A stretch of 64,000 nucleotides of DNA from Paenibacillus sp. NAIST15-1 (lineage in GTDB: Bacteria > Bacillota > Bacilli > Paenibacillales > Paenibacillaceae), in NCBI RefSeq assembly GCF_001894745.1, contig NZ_BBYF01000001.1:186001-250000 (forward strand), read 5' to 3'. The position numbers were made by a program, and so were the translations under genes. The notes below the pieces were generated by a model. That model saw only the letters and a program-made list of their open reading frames with translations. It did not search any database and was not told the origin of the DNA. This document shows, in pieces, positions 33,784-42,676 of this stretch; position 1 is the stretch's first letter, and the number at the start of each line of letters is the position of its first letter.

Positions 33784-34761
33784 CTTTATCTCGTCTATTT
33801 CGTGAGGATATAACGACCTAATCATTTCTATATTCAAAAAATCTCGAAGAGACCATTTATACTTCATATTATAAAAATCGCATATTTCTTCGAGCTGCTT
33901 CCTTTCCAGTCTTCCATCTCTTTTTAAAACTTGTAATGCCAAGTATATCATACCACTCCGTACAATATTTTTAGTAGTAAGAGCCTCGCTGTATTCCTCT
34001 AATCCATCTACTTTTCTAATCGTTTCCAGTCTATTGTAAATCGTATAGAACTTGACTTTATCCCGATTCTCATCATTATTATTTATTGCACCTTTTAGTA
34101 TATAGGTTGAGCTCGGTAGTGGGATAGAGTCTCTGACTTTACTTGAAAAATCAATTCCCCCATTCGATTTATAATATAACTGCTCCTGATTCGTCAGTAT
34201 CGCCATTCTAAAAATAAATGGATCAATTGGAGAAATGATTCGAGCTATATTCCCCTTCTCATCTCTTATATAAATTTTATTCTTATCAAAGTCAAAGTCT
34301 GAAATTTGTAAATTTGTTAATTCCTTAACCTGGGTGCCTTGAATACCGTTCCATAATGCTTCAATGATAAAACTATCTTGTTTATTCACTAAGGAATGGA
34401 TAATTGCCTGTTTTTCATCATAACTTATATATTGTTTATACTCTTTTACGAAGGAATAAAAATATTCTTGTCTTCGTTTTAATGGATTCGTAAAATTTCT
34501 TGAGTAACTATGATCCATCGCCCATTGTATGTAGGAAGATAGAACATTACAATACGTCCGAGCACTCTCTTTTGTTTTTGGTTTAAGCATATTTGCGATA
34601 AAATTTTCAATTTCATCATCACGAAAATCATATATATCCCGTTGGAGCTCTATTTCTGTATCCACTGCTTTTTTAAATAATCTTGAGTAAACTTCTCTTG
34701 TATCTAAATTATCGAATTGCTCAAGATATTTCATTTTAATTTCTGCGTTATAAAAATCCAT
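33769..34761 (-). CDS. MrpR-like phage repressor with inactive tyrosine-recombinase fold
   Basis: A 330-residue protein with the two-domain layout of tyrosine recombinases: helical core-binding domain (about 1-105) and catalytic-type domain (about 115-320). The segment NGIQGTQVKELTNLQISDFD matches the place of the first catalytic arginine (G-x-R-x-x-E-L), but the arginine is absent, and no catalytic HxLR or terminal tyrosine motif can be seen. This matches MrpR, the SPbeta lytic-cycle repressor, which uses a dead recombinase fold to bind DNA. Start ATG has AAGGAGG upstream. It is a single-gene unit with its own terminator. Confidence 0.65.
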   Translation of the reverse strand: MDFYNAEIKMKYLEQFDNLDTREVYSRLFKKAVDTEIELQRDIYDFRDDEIENFIANMLKPKTKESARTYCNVLSSYIQWAMDHSYSRNFTNPLKRRQEYFYSFVKEYKQYISYDEKQAIIHSLVNKQDSFIIEALWNGIQGTQVKELTNLQISDFDFDKNKIYIRDEKGNIARIISPIDPFIFRMAILTNQEQLYYKSNGGIDFSSKVRDSIPLPSSTYILKGAINNNDENRDKVKFYTIYNRLETIRKVDGLEEYSEALTTKNIVRSGMIYLALQVLKRDGRLERKQLEEICDFYNMKYKWSLRDFLNIEMIRSLYPHEIDEIKNAME

Positions 34762-34962
34762 CTCTAACCTCCTTTATACATTTTATGCAATGGACTTTAA
34801 CTAAATAAAGTACTACCTATTTTTATTATATATGACACTTCAATAAAAAGAAAGGGTACTGAGCACCACCCCAATACCCTCCCATGTCAACTTTTTTCTA
34901 CACTAAATATCAAACGAAATCTATCTCTCACATTCTAATCCATTTCTACATTTTGTCAATAA

Positions 34963-36141
34963 TCATATGCGAAGTGACCTGTCCAATTGTACGATTGCTT
35001 CCTCTACTTCCAAATTAGATTGAACAATAGATATAAATCGTTCTAAAGCTACTGACATTTCCGTAATTCTCTTCAGTACGTTTTCCTTTTTAGGTGCCCC
35101 TGCTTGACACGACTTCCCATATTCACTCTCTACGCGATAACATGTAACCAAAAAACTCCGAATAAACTCACCGTATAACTCCGGCTGCAATAGCTGATTC
35201 ATTGCTACCTCTGCACACCAAAAAATAATCGGTATGTGAGTCTTTTTCAGTGCTTTTTTTCTTTCATTTGAATCGAACGAAGCAAAAGCATCCGTAAGAT
35301 ACATTGAGATTTTCTGTATTTTCTCAACAATGTTTTGATCCAAAACCTTCTCTGTTTTCTTTAAGTCAAGAACATATTCTTCTATATTTTTTGCACCAAA
35401 GCCCTTTATTTTATCTATCCCATCTTCAAACAACATCAGGATTTGAAGTATCATTTCTTGATCTACAAACCGTACTCTGGCACGTTTGGATAAGCCTACA
35501 TCTTCTTTGAAGAAGTGTAGGTTTGACATATCATTAATAGACTTGATTAAATCGCTATGCTTCGCTCTTGTTAACTCTATTCTGGACAGTGGTGTGCCGC
35601 TATTTTGCTTTACGAACATCTTATCGCGTTCTTCATCCGTCATATTTTCTATTTTGACGATAGTGATGGATTCATCTAATATTTCATCTTGCATCTCTTG
35701 AGGCAGATCTTTGAATTTACATCCTGCAATTTGATGGCCATATACATCCTCTGTATTTTTATGCAATTTCCATGCGCCGTCAATAAAACTCATTATCGTT
35801 GTTATCCGTTGTTTCCCATCCAAAAACCACTTTTTCCCGTCATCTGAATCCTGAATAAGCACGGGTGGAATATAATACCCATAAATCAACGAATGGATTA
35901 AGTCGCTCCGCTGATGATCATTCCAGGTTGCATTCCTTTGGATTGCCAGATCAAACCGAAGAACAATCTCATCCTGTTGATTCTGACTGATCCATGTCCG
36001 ATCTCTTCTCCATTCTTTATAGAGACTTCTGATCGTATAATTCCTTGTAGATTTTTCGATTCGCGTTTTTCTATAAAACCGCTCTGTATTCTGATAAGGT
36101 TGTTTACCTAGTTCATTATTGTTGGTATCAGCTTGATTCAT
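34963..36141 (-). CDS. DUF262 (GmrS-N/ParB-fold) protein
   Basis: A 392-residue protein. The DUF262 domain spans about residues 55-240 with the nucleotide-binding signature WFLDGKQRITTIMSFIDG (family DGQQRxTT) at about 107-120 and VKQNSGTPLSRIELTRAKHS later. The rest is helical. DUF262 proteins include the GmrS half of type IV restriction systems and other anti-phage NTPases; this one lacks the DUF1524 His-Me nuclease half and no partner lies beside it. Its position as cargo between lysis and repressor genes of a prophage fits a defence gene, which is inference. Confidence 0.8.
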   Translation of the reverse strand: MNQADTNNNELGKQPYQNTERFYRKTRIEKSTRNYTIRSLYKEWRRDRTWISQNQQDEIVLRFDLAIQRNATWNDHQRSDLIHSLIYGYYIPPVLIQDSDDGKKWFLDGKQRITTIMSFIDGAWKLHKNTEDVYGHQIAGCKFKDLPQEMQDEILDESITIVKIENMTDEERDKMFVKQNSGTPLSRIELTRAKHSDLIKSINDMSNLHFFKEDVGLSKRARVRFVDQEMILQILMLFEDGIDKIKGFGAKNIEEYVLDLKKTEKVLDQNIVEKIQKISMYLTDAFASFDSNERKKALKKTHIPIIFWCAEVAMNQLLQPELYGEFIRSFLVTCYRVESEYGKSCQAGAPKKENVLKRITEMSVALERFISIVQSNLEVEEAIVQLDRSLRI

Positions 36142-36348
36142 AACCTAACTATACTCCTTTTTTTCAGAGTTAGACATGTTCAAAGTAATAAGAGGCATAA
36201 TGACCATGCAATATAGAGTATAAATCTACTGTATTGCTTAGTACTCATCACATTTTTCTAGAGCAACATTATATCATCATAAACCTCATTCATGTATTAC
36301 TTCTTATTTAGAATCAACAGATATCAACTTCATATTGAATATTGATGC

Positions 36349-36621
36349 TTATTTATTTCTTTTGGTCACATACAACTCACCGGACAACTGGATGGTAAGG
36401 CTCACAATTTCAGCTACAATTTTGGAATTTGTTCTTTCTTTGAAAAATGGCGGGAGCCGATTATATATCGTGCATACAATCTCTGGCTCCTTATTTTGAA
36501 TTGTTTTAACAATTGATATGATAATGAATTCGATGATTCTATTGTATAGCTTATTTGGTTTTATAAGAATGATTGTAATAAACGCAATTGTGAGTAAGAA
36601 TGCAACTATAATATACTCCAT
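36349..36621 (-). CDS. Small membrane protein next to the lysis genes
   Basis: A 90-residue protein whose first about 20 residues form a membrane segment (IIVAFLLTIAFITIILI) and whose remainder is amphipathic and helical. GGGTGA precedes ATG 36621. It is 21 bases downstream of the amidase gene and thus in the lysis operon; it could be an accessory holin or an inner-membrane spanin-like protein, but no family is recognised. Confidence 0.55.
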   Translation of the reverse strand: MEYIIVAFLLTIAFITIILIKPNKLYNRIIEFIIISIVKTIQNKEPEIVCTIYNRLPPFFKERTNSKIVAEIVSLTIQLSGELYVTKRNK

Positions 36622-36642
36622 TTTATCACCCTCTTTATACTA

Positions 36643-37407
36643 TTATTTGATTTTGCGATATTCCATAATCATATACGCCCATACAGGGAGACTTTCTTCC
36701 ACACGAGCTTTCCAATAGTCAGGACTAGAAAGAATTCCTTCCTTTGCTAGTCGGTCAATAGCTTTATGTGCTTCTGCTACTGCAAGTTTGTCCAATTTCT
36801 TCACACCTTTCGATTCTTCATCTGATTTATTCATTTGAGTGCATGACTTCAGTTCATTTTGAACATCTTGAATGAAATGTTCTTTACTAATTCCCATGAG
36901 CTTTAAAGCATTTTTAAAAGGATCCACTTTGCGTTCTGGATCCAGTTCATCATGTCCTGCTATATGTTTACTAGGATCGAGTTTGAATGTATGGCACAAA
37001 TAGGCGTGATACCATACATACCGTTTGTAAGCTTCTAGATTATTAACGGCGCCTCGCTTATGCGAATAGCATAATTCAACTCCTATCGCAATATCGTTCG
37101 CGTCACCCCCGTATAATTCGTTGTCCTTCTTTACGTTATATCTTACATGCCAAGCTTTTTCAGGCTTAGCCGTTGTAGCTGGAATACATTCGATAATTTG
37201 TTTATCGTCGATGAATGTATGGGCCGATGCGGACATTTCATTATGTGAGTTTTCATAATATCTTACATTGGCTGAAGCAGAACTGCCATCATTTCCGGTA
37301 TCATGGCTTACGATAAATCCAACATAGGGCATCGATAATCCTGGCCGTCTTTGTGTCTTAGGTGTAATGTATTGCTTAACAATTTCGTATTTCATTTTGA
37401 ACATCAT
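36643..37407 (-). CDS. Phage endolysin: N-acetylmuramoyl-L-alanine amidase
   Basis: A 254-residue type-2 amidase. Zinc-ligand regions are VSHDTGN (about residue 35) and HIAGHDELDPERKVDP (about 152-167), with GVELCYS between them; the amidase cleaves between N-acetylmuramate and L-alanine. The last about 60 residues form a helical module (AVAEAHKAIDRLAKEGILSS) resembling the SPbeta-type C-terminal repeat linked to wall binding or holin contact. I chose ATG 37407 behind GGGGGAAAG instead of TTG 37419. The upstream neighbour encodes a holin. Confidence 0.88.
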   Translation of the reverse strand: MMFKMKYEIVKQYITPKTQRRPGLSMPYVGFIVSHDTGNDGSSASANVRYYENSHNEMSASAHTFIDDKQIIECIPATTAKPEKAWHVRYNVKKDNELYGGDANDIAIGVELCYSHKRGAVNNLEAYKRYVWYHAYLCHTFKLDPSKHIAGHDELDPERKVDPFKNALKLMGISKEHFIQDVQNELKSCTQMNKSDEESKGVKKLDKLAVAEAHKAIDRLAKEGILSSPDYWKARVEESLPVWAYMIMEYRKIK

Positions 37408-37432
37408 TCTTTCCCCCAATACTATCTACTTC

Positions 37433-37690
37433 TTATGGCAAGTTTTCTGTCTCCGTTTCAGAGAAGCTACTTTTTGATTTTTTTTTGCCGGGCGCGAACG
37501 CAAACGATTCCACACATTTAATGCCTGTAAACGCCCCCAGCTCATAAGCGAGCAGCATCAGCATATTGTCCGATATGTCCCCGATTTGCCACGCTTGGTA
37601 CAAAGCCATACTTAGTGTGCAAAAAAATCCGATAATAAGTGCTGAAACTTTGGTTTCATCCAACGATAATCCATCTTTAATCCATTTCAT
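37433..37690 (-). CDS. Phage holin
   Basis: An 85-residue protein starting MKWIKDGLSLDETKVSALII with two hydrophobic segments (about 15-40 and 47-67) and a charged C-terminus (GKKKSKSSF). This is a small holin with two membrane segments. Start ATG 37690, with GAGGTGG five bases upstream, overlaps the end of the preceding gene by 14 bases. It should form pores that release the endolysin encoded directly downstream. Confidence 0.8.
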   Translation of the reverse strand: MKWIKDGLSLDETKVSALIIGFFCTLSMALYQAWQIGDISDNMLMLLAYELGAFTGIKCVESFAFAPGKKKSKSSFSETETENLP

Positions 37691-38024
37691 GTTGACCACC
37701 TCGAAAGGATTGTAGCTCTACACGCAAATCATCGACTTTTACTTGCAGTCTTTTATTTTCTAAAGTCAGTTCGAGATTTGTTTTGTGAAGCTGAGCGACT
37801 TCCTCGCTAAGTACTCGAATCTCTTCCCTTGCTTCCTCCAGATCGGTTTTATAGCTATTTATAATCTCTTTCAGCTCTAATCTAAATGCTTTCTCATCTT
37901 CGCTTAGTGCCTTTCGGTCGCTAATCGTAACATCCTTGCGATTGGTACTCCTTGTTGCAACGAATGTAAATATAGCTGTTACTAATGCTGTAATAACCGG
38001 AATCAGTATTTGCAATGCCTCCAC
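37677..38024 (-). CDS. Membrane-anchored coiled-coil protein of the lysis module
   Basis: A 115-residue protein with one N-terminal membrane segment (LIPVITALVTAIFTFVA) followed by a long coiled coil (about 60-105, EEAREEIRVLSEEVAQLHKT). It begins at GTG 38024 behind GAGGGTGG and overlaps the holin gene. Such XhlA-like or accessory lysis proteins cooperate with holins in Bacillus phages. Its promoter is not obvious; a strong terminator lies directly upstream. Confidence 0.65.
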   Translation of the reverse strand: MEALQILIPVITALVTAIFTFVATRSTNRKDVTISDRKALSEDEKAFRLELKEIINSYKTDLEEAREEIRVLSEEVAQLHKTNLELTLENKRLQVKVDDLRVELQSFRGGQHEMD

Positions 38025-38109
38025 ACATAACCACCCTCTTGCTTAATGCATCGTTTATCTTTCTAATTTATAAAGTGATAAGGACCCTAGAAATTCATCA
38101 AGAGAACAT

Positions 38110-38139
38110 AAAAAAGAGGAGGTTCGAAACCTCCTCTTT
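38110..38139 (-). terminator. Strong terminator between fibre and lysis genes
   Basis: AGAGGAGGTT and AACCTCCTCT form a 10-bp GC-rich stem with a 3-base loop; T-runs follow on the minus strand. It ends the fibre operon after the gene at 38167. Confidence 0.9.
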
Positions 38140-38166
38140 ATCGTTTTAAGTTACTACTTCTTCATT

Positions 38167-40101
38167 TTAGATAATGAAATAATAGGCCCCACCTGTTTGA
38201 GATCTAATGCCAAACCTTGCATGCAAATCATTAACATCCCTTTGACGACAAGTAGTCTGAGACACAAGATCTTCGTCCGCTTGATATCTTCTAAATAGGT
38301 ACCCGAACAGCTCTGGTCTGCTGCTCGTCATCTCAGCCTCAACTTCATGGATTGCTTTGATATCGATTGTGGCATCTATATCCTTGTACACATTTACTGT
38401 AAGGACTGAATCGATTATGGAATGACCTCTAACATCAATGCTGGAATTAAGATTAGTCACGATTTGAGCTAATACGGTTGCAACCAATTCAGGGCTGCTT
38501 GAAGCTATGCTTGTCTCGATATCCTCATGCTCATAAACTTCCATATAACTCTCTAAATCACTATCGCCCTTAATATAGATAAGCATCTCTGAATGAAGCT
38601 CTGGTCTGTTGCTCCACATTACGGAAGATTTATCGTCATATTGTTCCGGCGTCGGTACACTTATAAATGCTGAAACATCATCATTCACTAAAGGTTTTGC
38701 CTGAATGATTCCTTCAAATGAGTCGTTGTAGCTAAACACTTCCATTACTGAACCAAGTTCAGGTTTGTTGGACTCCATTTGCGATTCTATATTTGCCCGT
38801 GGATCATCCTCAACAAAGGCTCTGGTCTGTAATGTCGCTTGGAGAAATGCATTTTTATCGACAATCATTTCAGATTGGAGCTCAGGTCTAGTCGCATCTA
38901 TTTGAGTCTTTACGTCAGAAGATTGCAGTAACGATCTTACCGTTAAGCTTGCATCTCGATAGCTTTTAGCCGTCTTATATACAAACATAGAAGAATGGAG
39001 CTCCGGTCTTGATACATAGATATCAGCGTCATAGTCCATAAGCATCGGTACATCCGCCCGGTGTACATATAGGGAAGAATCCATCCAACTAAAACCGATA
39101 TTGCTATTAACGTTGATCCTAGCATCCAGGTCGGCAAAACCACGTCCAATGACAAACATCTCAGCATCAAGCAAGTATCTAGTTGCCGTATAAGATTTAG
39201 ATAAATCAATATATTGGACAAATAGTTTCGGCTGCTTATACCCTAACTCCCTAGTGAAAAATGTTACATACGAGTTTGCTTGCGATCTGATGCCTATACC
39301 ATAATTCGGTTGTTCGTCGCGATACCATTTTAGTACAATATCAGTCATGTCTACTTCGATGTATCGCTCTTGTTTATTGTAAAGGAACTTGTTTGTTATC
39401 AGACCCAGGGGCATTGGAGCATTTGCTGCTGTGATACCGATTTCATTCCAGAACTCTTTATTTGTCGTAAATTCGAGATCCATGCCTTCCACTTTATCAT
39501 CAGCACAATATAATCTTAACGTAGCCTTTTCAATTAGTTTTTCTTTACCTAAAGCATGCAAATCAAATTCAATAAAGGATTCGAAGTTTTCAATATTTGC
39601 ATAGTCCCTCGTATCCCTACCAACAAACATTTGTTTTTCAGTGCCCCAGTTCTGCGACTGATACCTTACACTATCTCTCGTAAAAGCATCTTTTACAGGT
39701 GCTATCTCTTGAATAATTCTAGGCGCCTCAAACAGTTCATAATCTCCATACATTCGATTGTTGGGCGCTACTTCGATGACACTTTCCACGAAACTTCCGG
39801 CAATCGCCTCAATTGTGGATTCCTTATCACTGATCCCCTTATACATGATCATCGCAAATGAATCTAACTCTGACTTGTTTTGTACGCGGACTATGAGAGA
39901 AGAGTTCAAATCACTATAGGCTTTCTTATATACAAACATATAGGAATCTATATCTGAGCTCTTGCCTGTATACAGTACATATTTGCCGGCCATTGTATTG
40001 ATTGGTTCATCGTAATGTCTAACATACATGCTTGATTCTACATCATCATGCGCATAACCTACCCAAAGGTTCGCATTAAAATCATAAACTTCCTCCTGCA
40101 C
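38167..40101 (-). CDS. Tail fibre/adhesin with CBM96-like (DNRLRE) domain and PEL repeats
   Basis: A 644-residue protein. Residues about 130-300 resemble the DNRLRE/CBM96 carbohydrate-binding domain (VRYQSQNWGTEKQMFVGRD, then FIEFDLHAL and LRLYCADD). On both sides run many copies of a short repeat of about 30 residues, with cores such as SRPELHSSMFVYK, TRPELQSEMIVDK and NRPELHSEMLIYI. It starts at GTG 40101 with GGAG nine bases before it. It is the last gene of the fibre operon. The repeats suggest a rod carrying a lectin-like module that binds cell-surface polysaccharide. Confidence 0.7.
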   Translation of the reverse strand: MQEEVYDFNANLWVGYAHDDVESSMYVRHYDEPINTMAGKYVLYTGKSSDIDSYMFVYKKAYSDLNSSLIVRVQNKSELDSFAMIMYKGISDKESTIEAIAGSFVESVIEVAPNNRMYGDYELFEAPRIIQEIAPVKDAFTRDSVRYQSQNWGTEKQMFVGRDTRDYANIENFESFIEFDLHALGKEKLIEKATLRLYCADDKVEGMDLEFTTNKEFWNEIGITAANAPMPLGLITNKFLYNKQERYIEVDMTDIVLKWYRDEQPNYGIGIRSQANSYVTFFTRELGYKQPKLFVQYIDLSKSYTATRYLLDAEMFVIGRGFADLDARINVNSNIGFSWMDSSLYVHRADVPMLMDYDADIYVSRPELHSSMFVYKTAKSYRDASLTVRSLLQSSDVKTQIDATRPELQSEMIVDKNAFLQATLQTRAFVEDDPRANIESQMESNKPELGSVMEVFSYNDSFEGIIQAKPLVNDDVSAFISVPTPEQYDDKSSVMWSNRPELHSEMLIYIKGDSDLESYMEVYEHEDIETSIASSSPELVATVLAQIVTNLNSSIDVRGHSIIDSVLTVNVYKDIDATIDIKAIHEVEAEMTSSRPELFGYLFRRYQADEDLVSQTTCRQRDVNDLHARFGIRSQTGGAYYFII

Positions 40102-40125
40102 CTACCATCACTCCATTGTATTGGA

Positions 40126-42654
40126 CTAGATTTTTTGAGCCCGCGCTCTAATTTCAAATTTTCCGCTCGGAACCGAATTAGCTGTCAGCTCAGTGGCCAA
40201 TCTGGCAAAGAACTCCACGGATTGATTGTAGTCTAGTATTGTATTCCAATTCAGCACTTCTTCTGGCGTGAATGGGAATTGCTCCTTCGATAATTCGATT
40301 CTAACTCCGTTAGGTAAATCAGCATTAATTCCCTTCACCTCAATATTCGTAACCTTGTGGCCATACATGTTCGTTAGTGTAATCTTATTTTCATAAGAGA
40401 TCTGTCCTGCAACGAGCGTGCCCGCATTCCAGTATTTCAGGATTTCTCCGATATCTGTTGTGTAGTACTTTCCTAAGTTGTCGCTAAACATCAATCCTGC
40501 ATAGGTTCCGATAAAGTGAGTCGTCCATGAGTCTACACTGCCCCAATAATCCTTAAACTCTACAATAAGCGTGTTCTTTTCACCAATTTTGACTTCCGTG
40601 TTTTTAATATTCAGGGCAATTCCCTCTGGAGAACCATGTAGATTCGTAAACTCGCCTGAGAGCGGATAATAGGGTTTATCATTGAGGAATACACGATATT
40701 GAACAAGTCCCAAATCGTAGTCACTCAATGTGCCTGATAGCTTGTTTCCGATAAATGAAAGGTTAATGGTTGAAGTTGTATTTAAGATATACAGGGCTAA
40801 GTCGCTAACACGCGCACCTTTCATGTAAGTGTTTATGCTGGCTTTAATGCTATCTATATCCACAGATCCTTTTTCGTTAAGCTTAGTATCGAACATGAAC
40901 CCAATTTTAATAAACCCATAAATAGCCTTAGCTTTGAAATCCTCAGTTCTTAGAGATTCAAAATCCCAAGTTCGCATGCCATTTCTCTTCATATCATTCT
41001 CATCTGTGATATCGAGATTCTTCCATTCACCTTGATTAAAGGACTCCCATTTCATGCCGTTGTCGAATGATACAAATAATCGAATGTTGTCTTTGTAATC
41101 TTTAGTTAGCTCTATTGAGAACTTTTCAACATCTTCGTTTATTGATATGTTACCTAAAGGAATAGAAATTTGACTCAGTGGTGTGAATTGAGATCTCACA
41201 ACACTTCTTGACGCATTCTTTGCAACATAAAGCTTGTTGTTGTCTTCGGACATATCGGAAAGTAAATCGTGCGTATATCTCAGCAGTTTAACCTTCGGGT
41301 TAATGGCAGAGAGCAAACTCCAATCTCCCTTCTTAATCTGGTTTAGATCACTTATTCCATGTTTATATACATACTCAGTATTAGTTGGCTTTGAAAGTTC
41401 GATCCACCCACTGTCGCTTAGATGGAAGAGGTTAATTTTCCTTAAAGCGACTCCAAGCACAGCCCCATTGTTCTCATAAAATCTCCATCTGATTTTTTTA
41501 TATTGGTTCGTATTTGGAAAATGATAGGTTCGAACTTCGTCTTTATTCCAATTCACTTCGTTTCTGCGTTTATCCAGCGTTATCCATCTCGAACCATTCC
41601 AAGCCTCCAGATCCCATGCTCTTGGTGACTCGCCTACGTTCTCTTCTCTGGATTTCAATGCGTAGGTATTAAATAAAGTTGGGCTAATAAATTCATAAGA
41701 CAACCATGACCTTACCTGAGTTTTTGCCGTAACCCATGCTGTATTGTCTAATCCGTCAAATACGCGAAATGCTTCATATGCACCCTCATGGGGACTTGAT
41801 GCTGCAATGCCATTAGAGTTGTTTGTTGTCATGACAGGTACTAAACTTGTAAGTTTTTTCGTTTTTTCGAACAAGTCAAATGTTTTATACTTGTTGTCAT
41901 GATGGATTAGAAATCTCTCGTTGCTTGCCTCTTTCCCAACTACCTTTTCTAAATCTAAATATGCTATATTAGCATTATCTTTTGTGAATAACATGTAAGA
42001 GCCAATCGAACAACAACCTAAAATAACTGATTCATAATTGTAAAAAGTAAATTTCAATTTGGAGAACTCTTCAGCCCCAAAATTCTCATAGTCCGGTATT
42101 TTGGCATAATAAATATGTGCCGGAGAACTTCCCCTGTATACAGAAACAATAAAAAATTCATTTGTTATTGTAACTCCTAATGGATTACCATCTGTAGCTA
42201 ATGTAACAACAGCTAATTGCTTACCTGTTGTTGCATCGAAACAATAGATGCTTTTTTTATAGTCTGCCATATATAATAGGTTGCGTTTTTCATCAATATG
42301 AAATGAAGATGCTCCATTATCCAGAATGTTGACTCCTGGCTTCACTAGTGCATTTAGTGTTTCGCCTGTGTGGATATCAACTTCTTTTATCATGTATGGA
42401 TCATCAGACAATCTGACAAAAAGCTTCCTACCATCCGTGCCAAGACCGCTTCCCCATAGAGGATTCATCAGTTGGAGCTTTCTTTTTATAGTCAAGGAAT
42501 AAAAGTCCAACACATACACGTAATTTTTCTTATCGTTAGGAGAAATAAACACCTCGTCCTTTATTCTCGTAATACCGCGACATTTTTCGGGCATTACGGT
42601 CCTAATATTCCCTTTAATCCCATCAAAGCTGTATGCATATAATCCTTTTCCCAT
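40126..42654 (-). CDS. Tail fibre protein: beta-propeller plus discoidin-like domains
   Basis: An 842-residue protein. The first about 270 residues form blades of a beta-propeller (repeats such as NYVYVLDFYSLTIKRKLQL and IYCFDATTGKQLAVVTL). An F5/8 type C (discoidin) domain follows at about 285-400 (FDGLDNTAWVTAKTQV and SPRAWDLEAWNGSRW). The rest is beta-rich, possibly fibronectin-like. ATG 42654 has AGGGGTG upstream. It is a receptor-binding or fibre protein. It shares its discoidin type with four neighbours, which suggests duplication within this operon. Confidence 0.7.
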   Translation of the reverse strand: MGKGLYAYSFDGIKGNIRTVMPEKCRGITRIKDEVFISPNDKKNYVYVLDFYSLTIKRKLQLMNPLWGSGLGTDGRKLFVRLSDDPYMIKEVDIHTGETLNALVKPGVNILDNGASSFHIDEKRNLLYMADYKKSIYCFDATTGKQLAVVTLATDGNPLGVTITNEFFIVSVYRGSSPAHIYYAKIPDYENFGAEEFSKLKFTFYNYESVILGCCSIGSYMLFTKDNANIAYLDLEKVVGKEASNERFLIHHDNKYKTFDLFEKTKKLTSLVPVMTTNNSNGIAASSPHEGAYEAFRVFDGLDNTAWVTAKTQVRSWLSYEFISPTLFNTYALKSREENVGESPRAWDLEAWNGSRWITLDKRRNEVNWNKDEVRTYHFPNTNQYKKIRWRFYENNGAVLGVALRKINLFHLSDSGWIELSKPTNTEYVYKHGISDLNQIKKGDWSLLSAINPKVKLLRYTHDLLSDMSEDNNKLYVAKNASRSVVRSQFTPLSQISIPLGNISINEDVEKFSIELTKDYKDNIRLFVSFDNGMKWESFNQGEWKNLDITDENDMKRNGMRTWDFESLRTEDFKAKAIYGFIKIGFMFDTKLNEKGSVDIDSIKASINTYMKGARVSDLALYILNTTSTINLSFIGNKLSGTLSDYDLGLVQYRVFLNDKPYYPLSGEFTNLHGSPEGIALNIKNTEVKIGEKNTLIVEFKDYWGSVDSWTTHFIGTYAGLMFSDNLGKYYTTDIGEILKYWNAGTLVAGQISYENKITLTNMYGHKVTNIEVKGINADLPNGVRIELSKEQFPFTPEEVLNWNTILDYNQSVEFFARLATELTANSVPSGKFEIRARAQKI

Positions 42655-42676
42655 CTTTAATCACACCCCTATGTGT

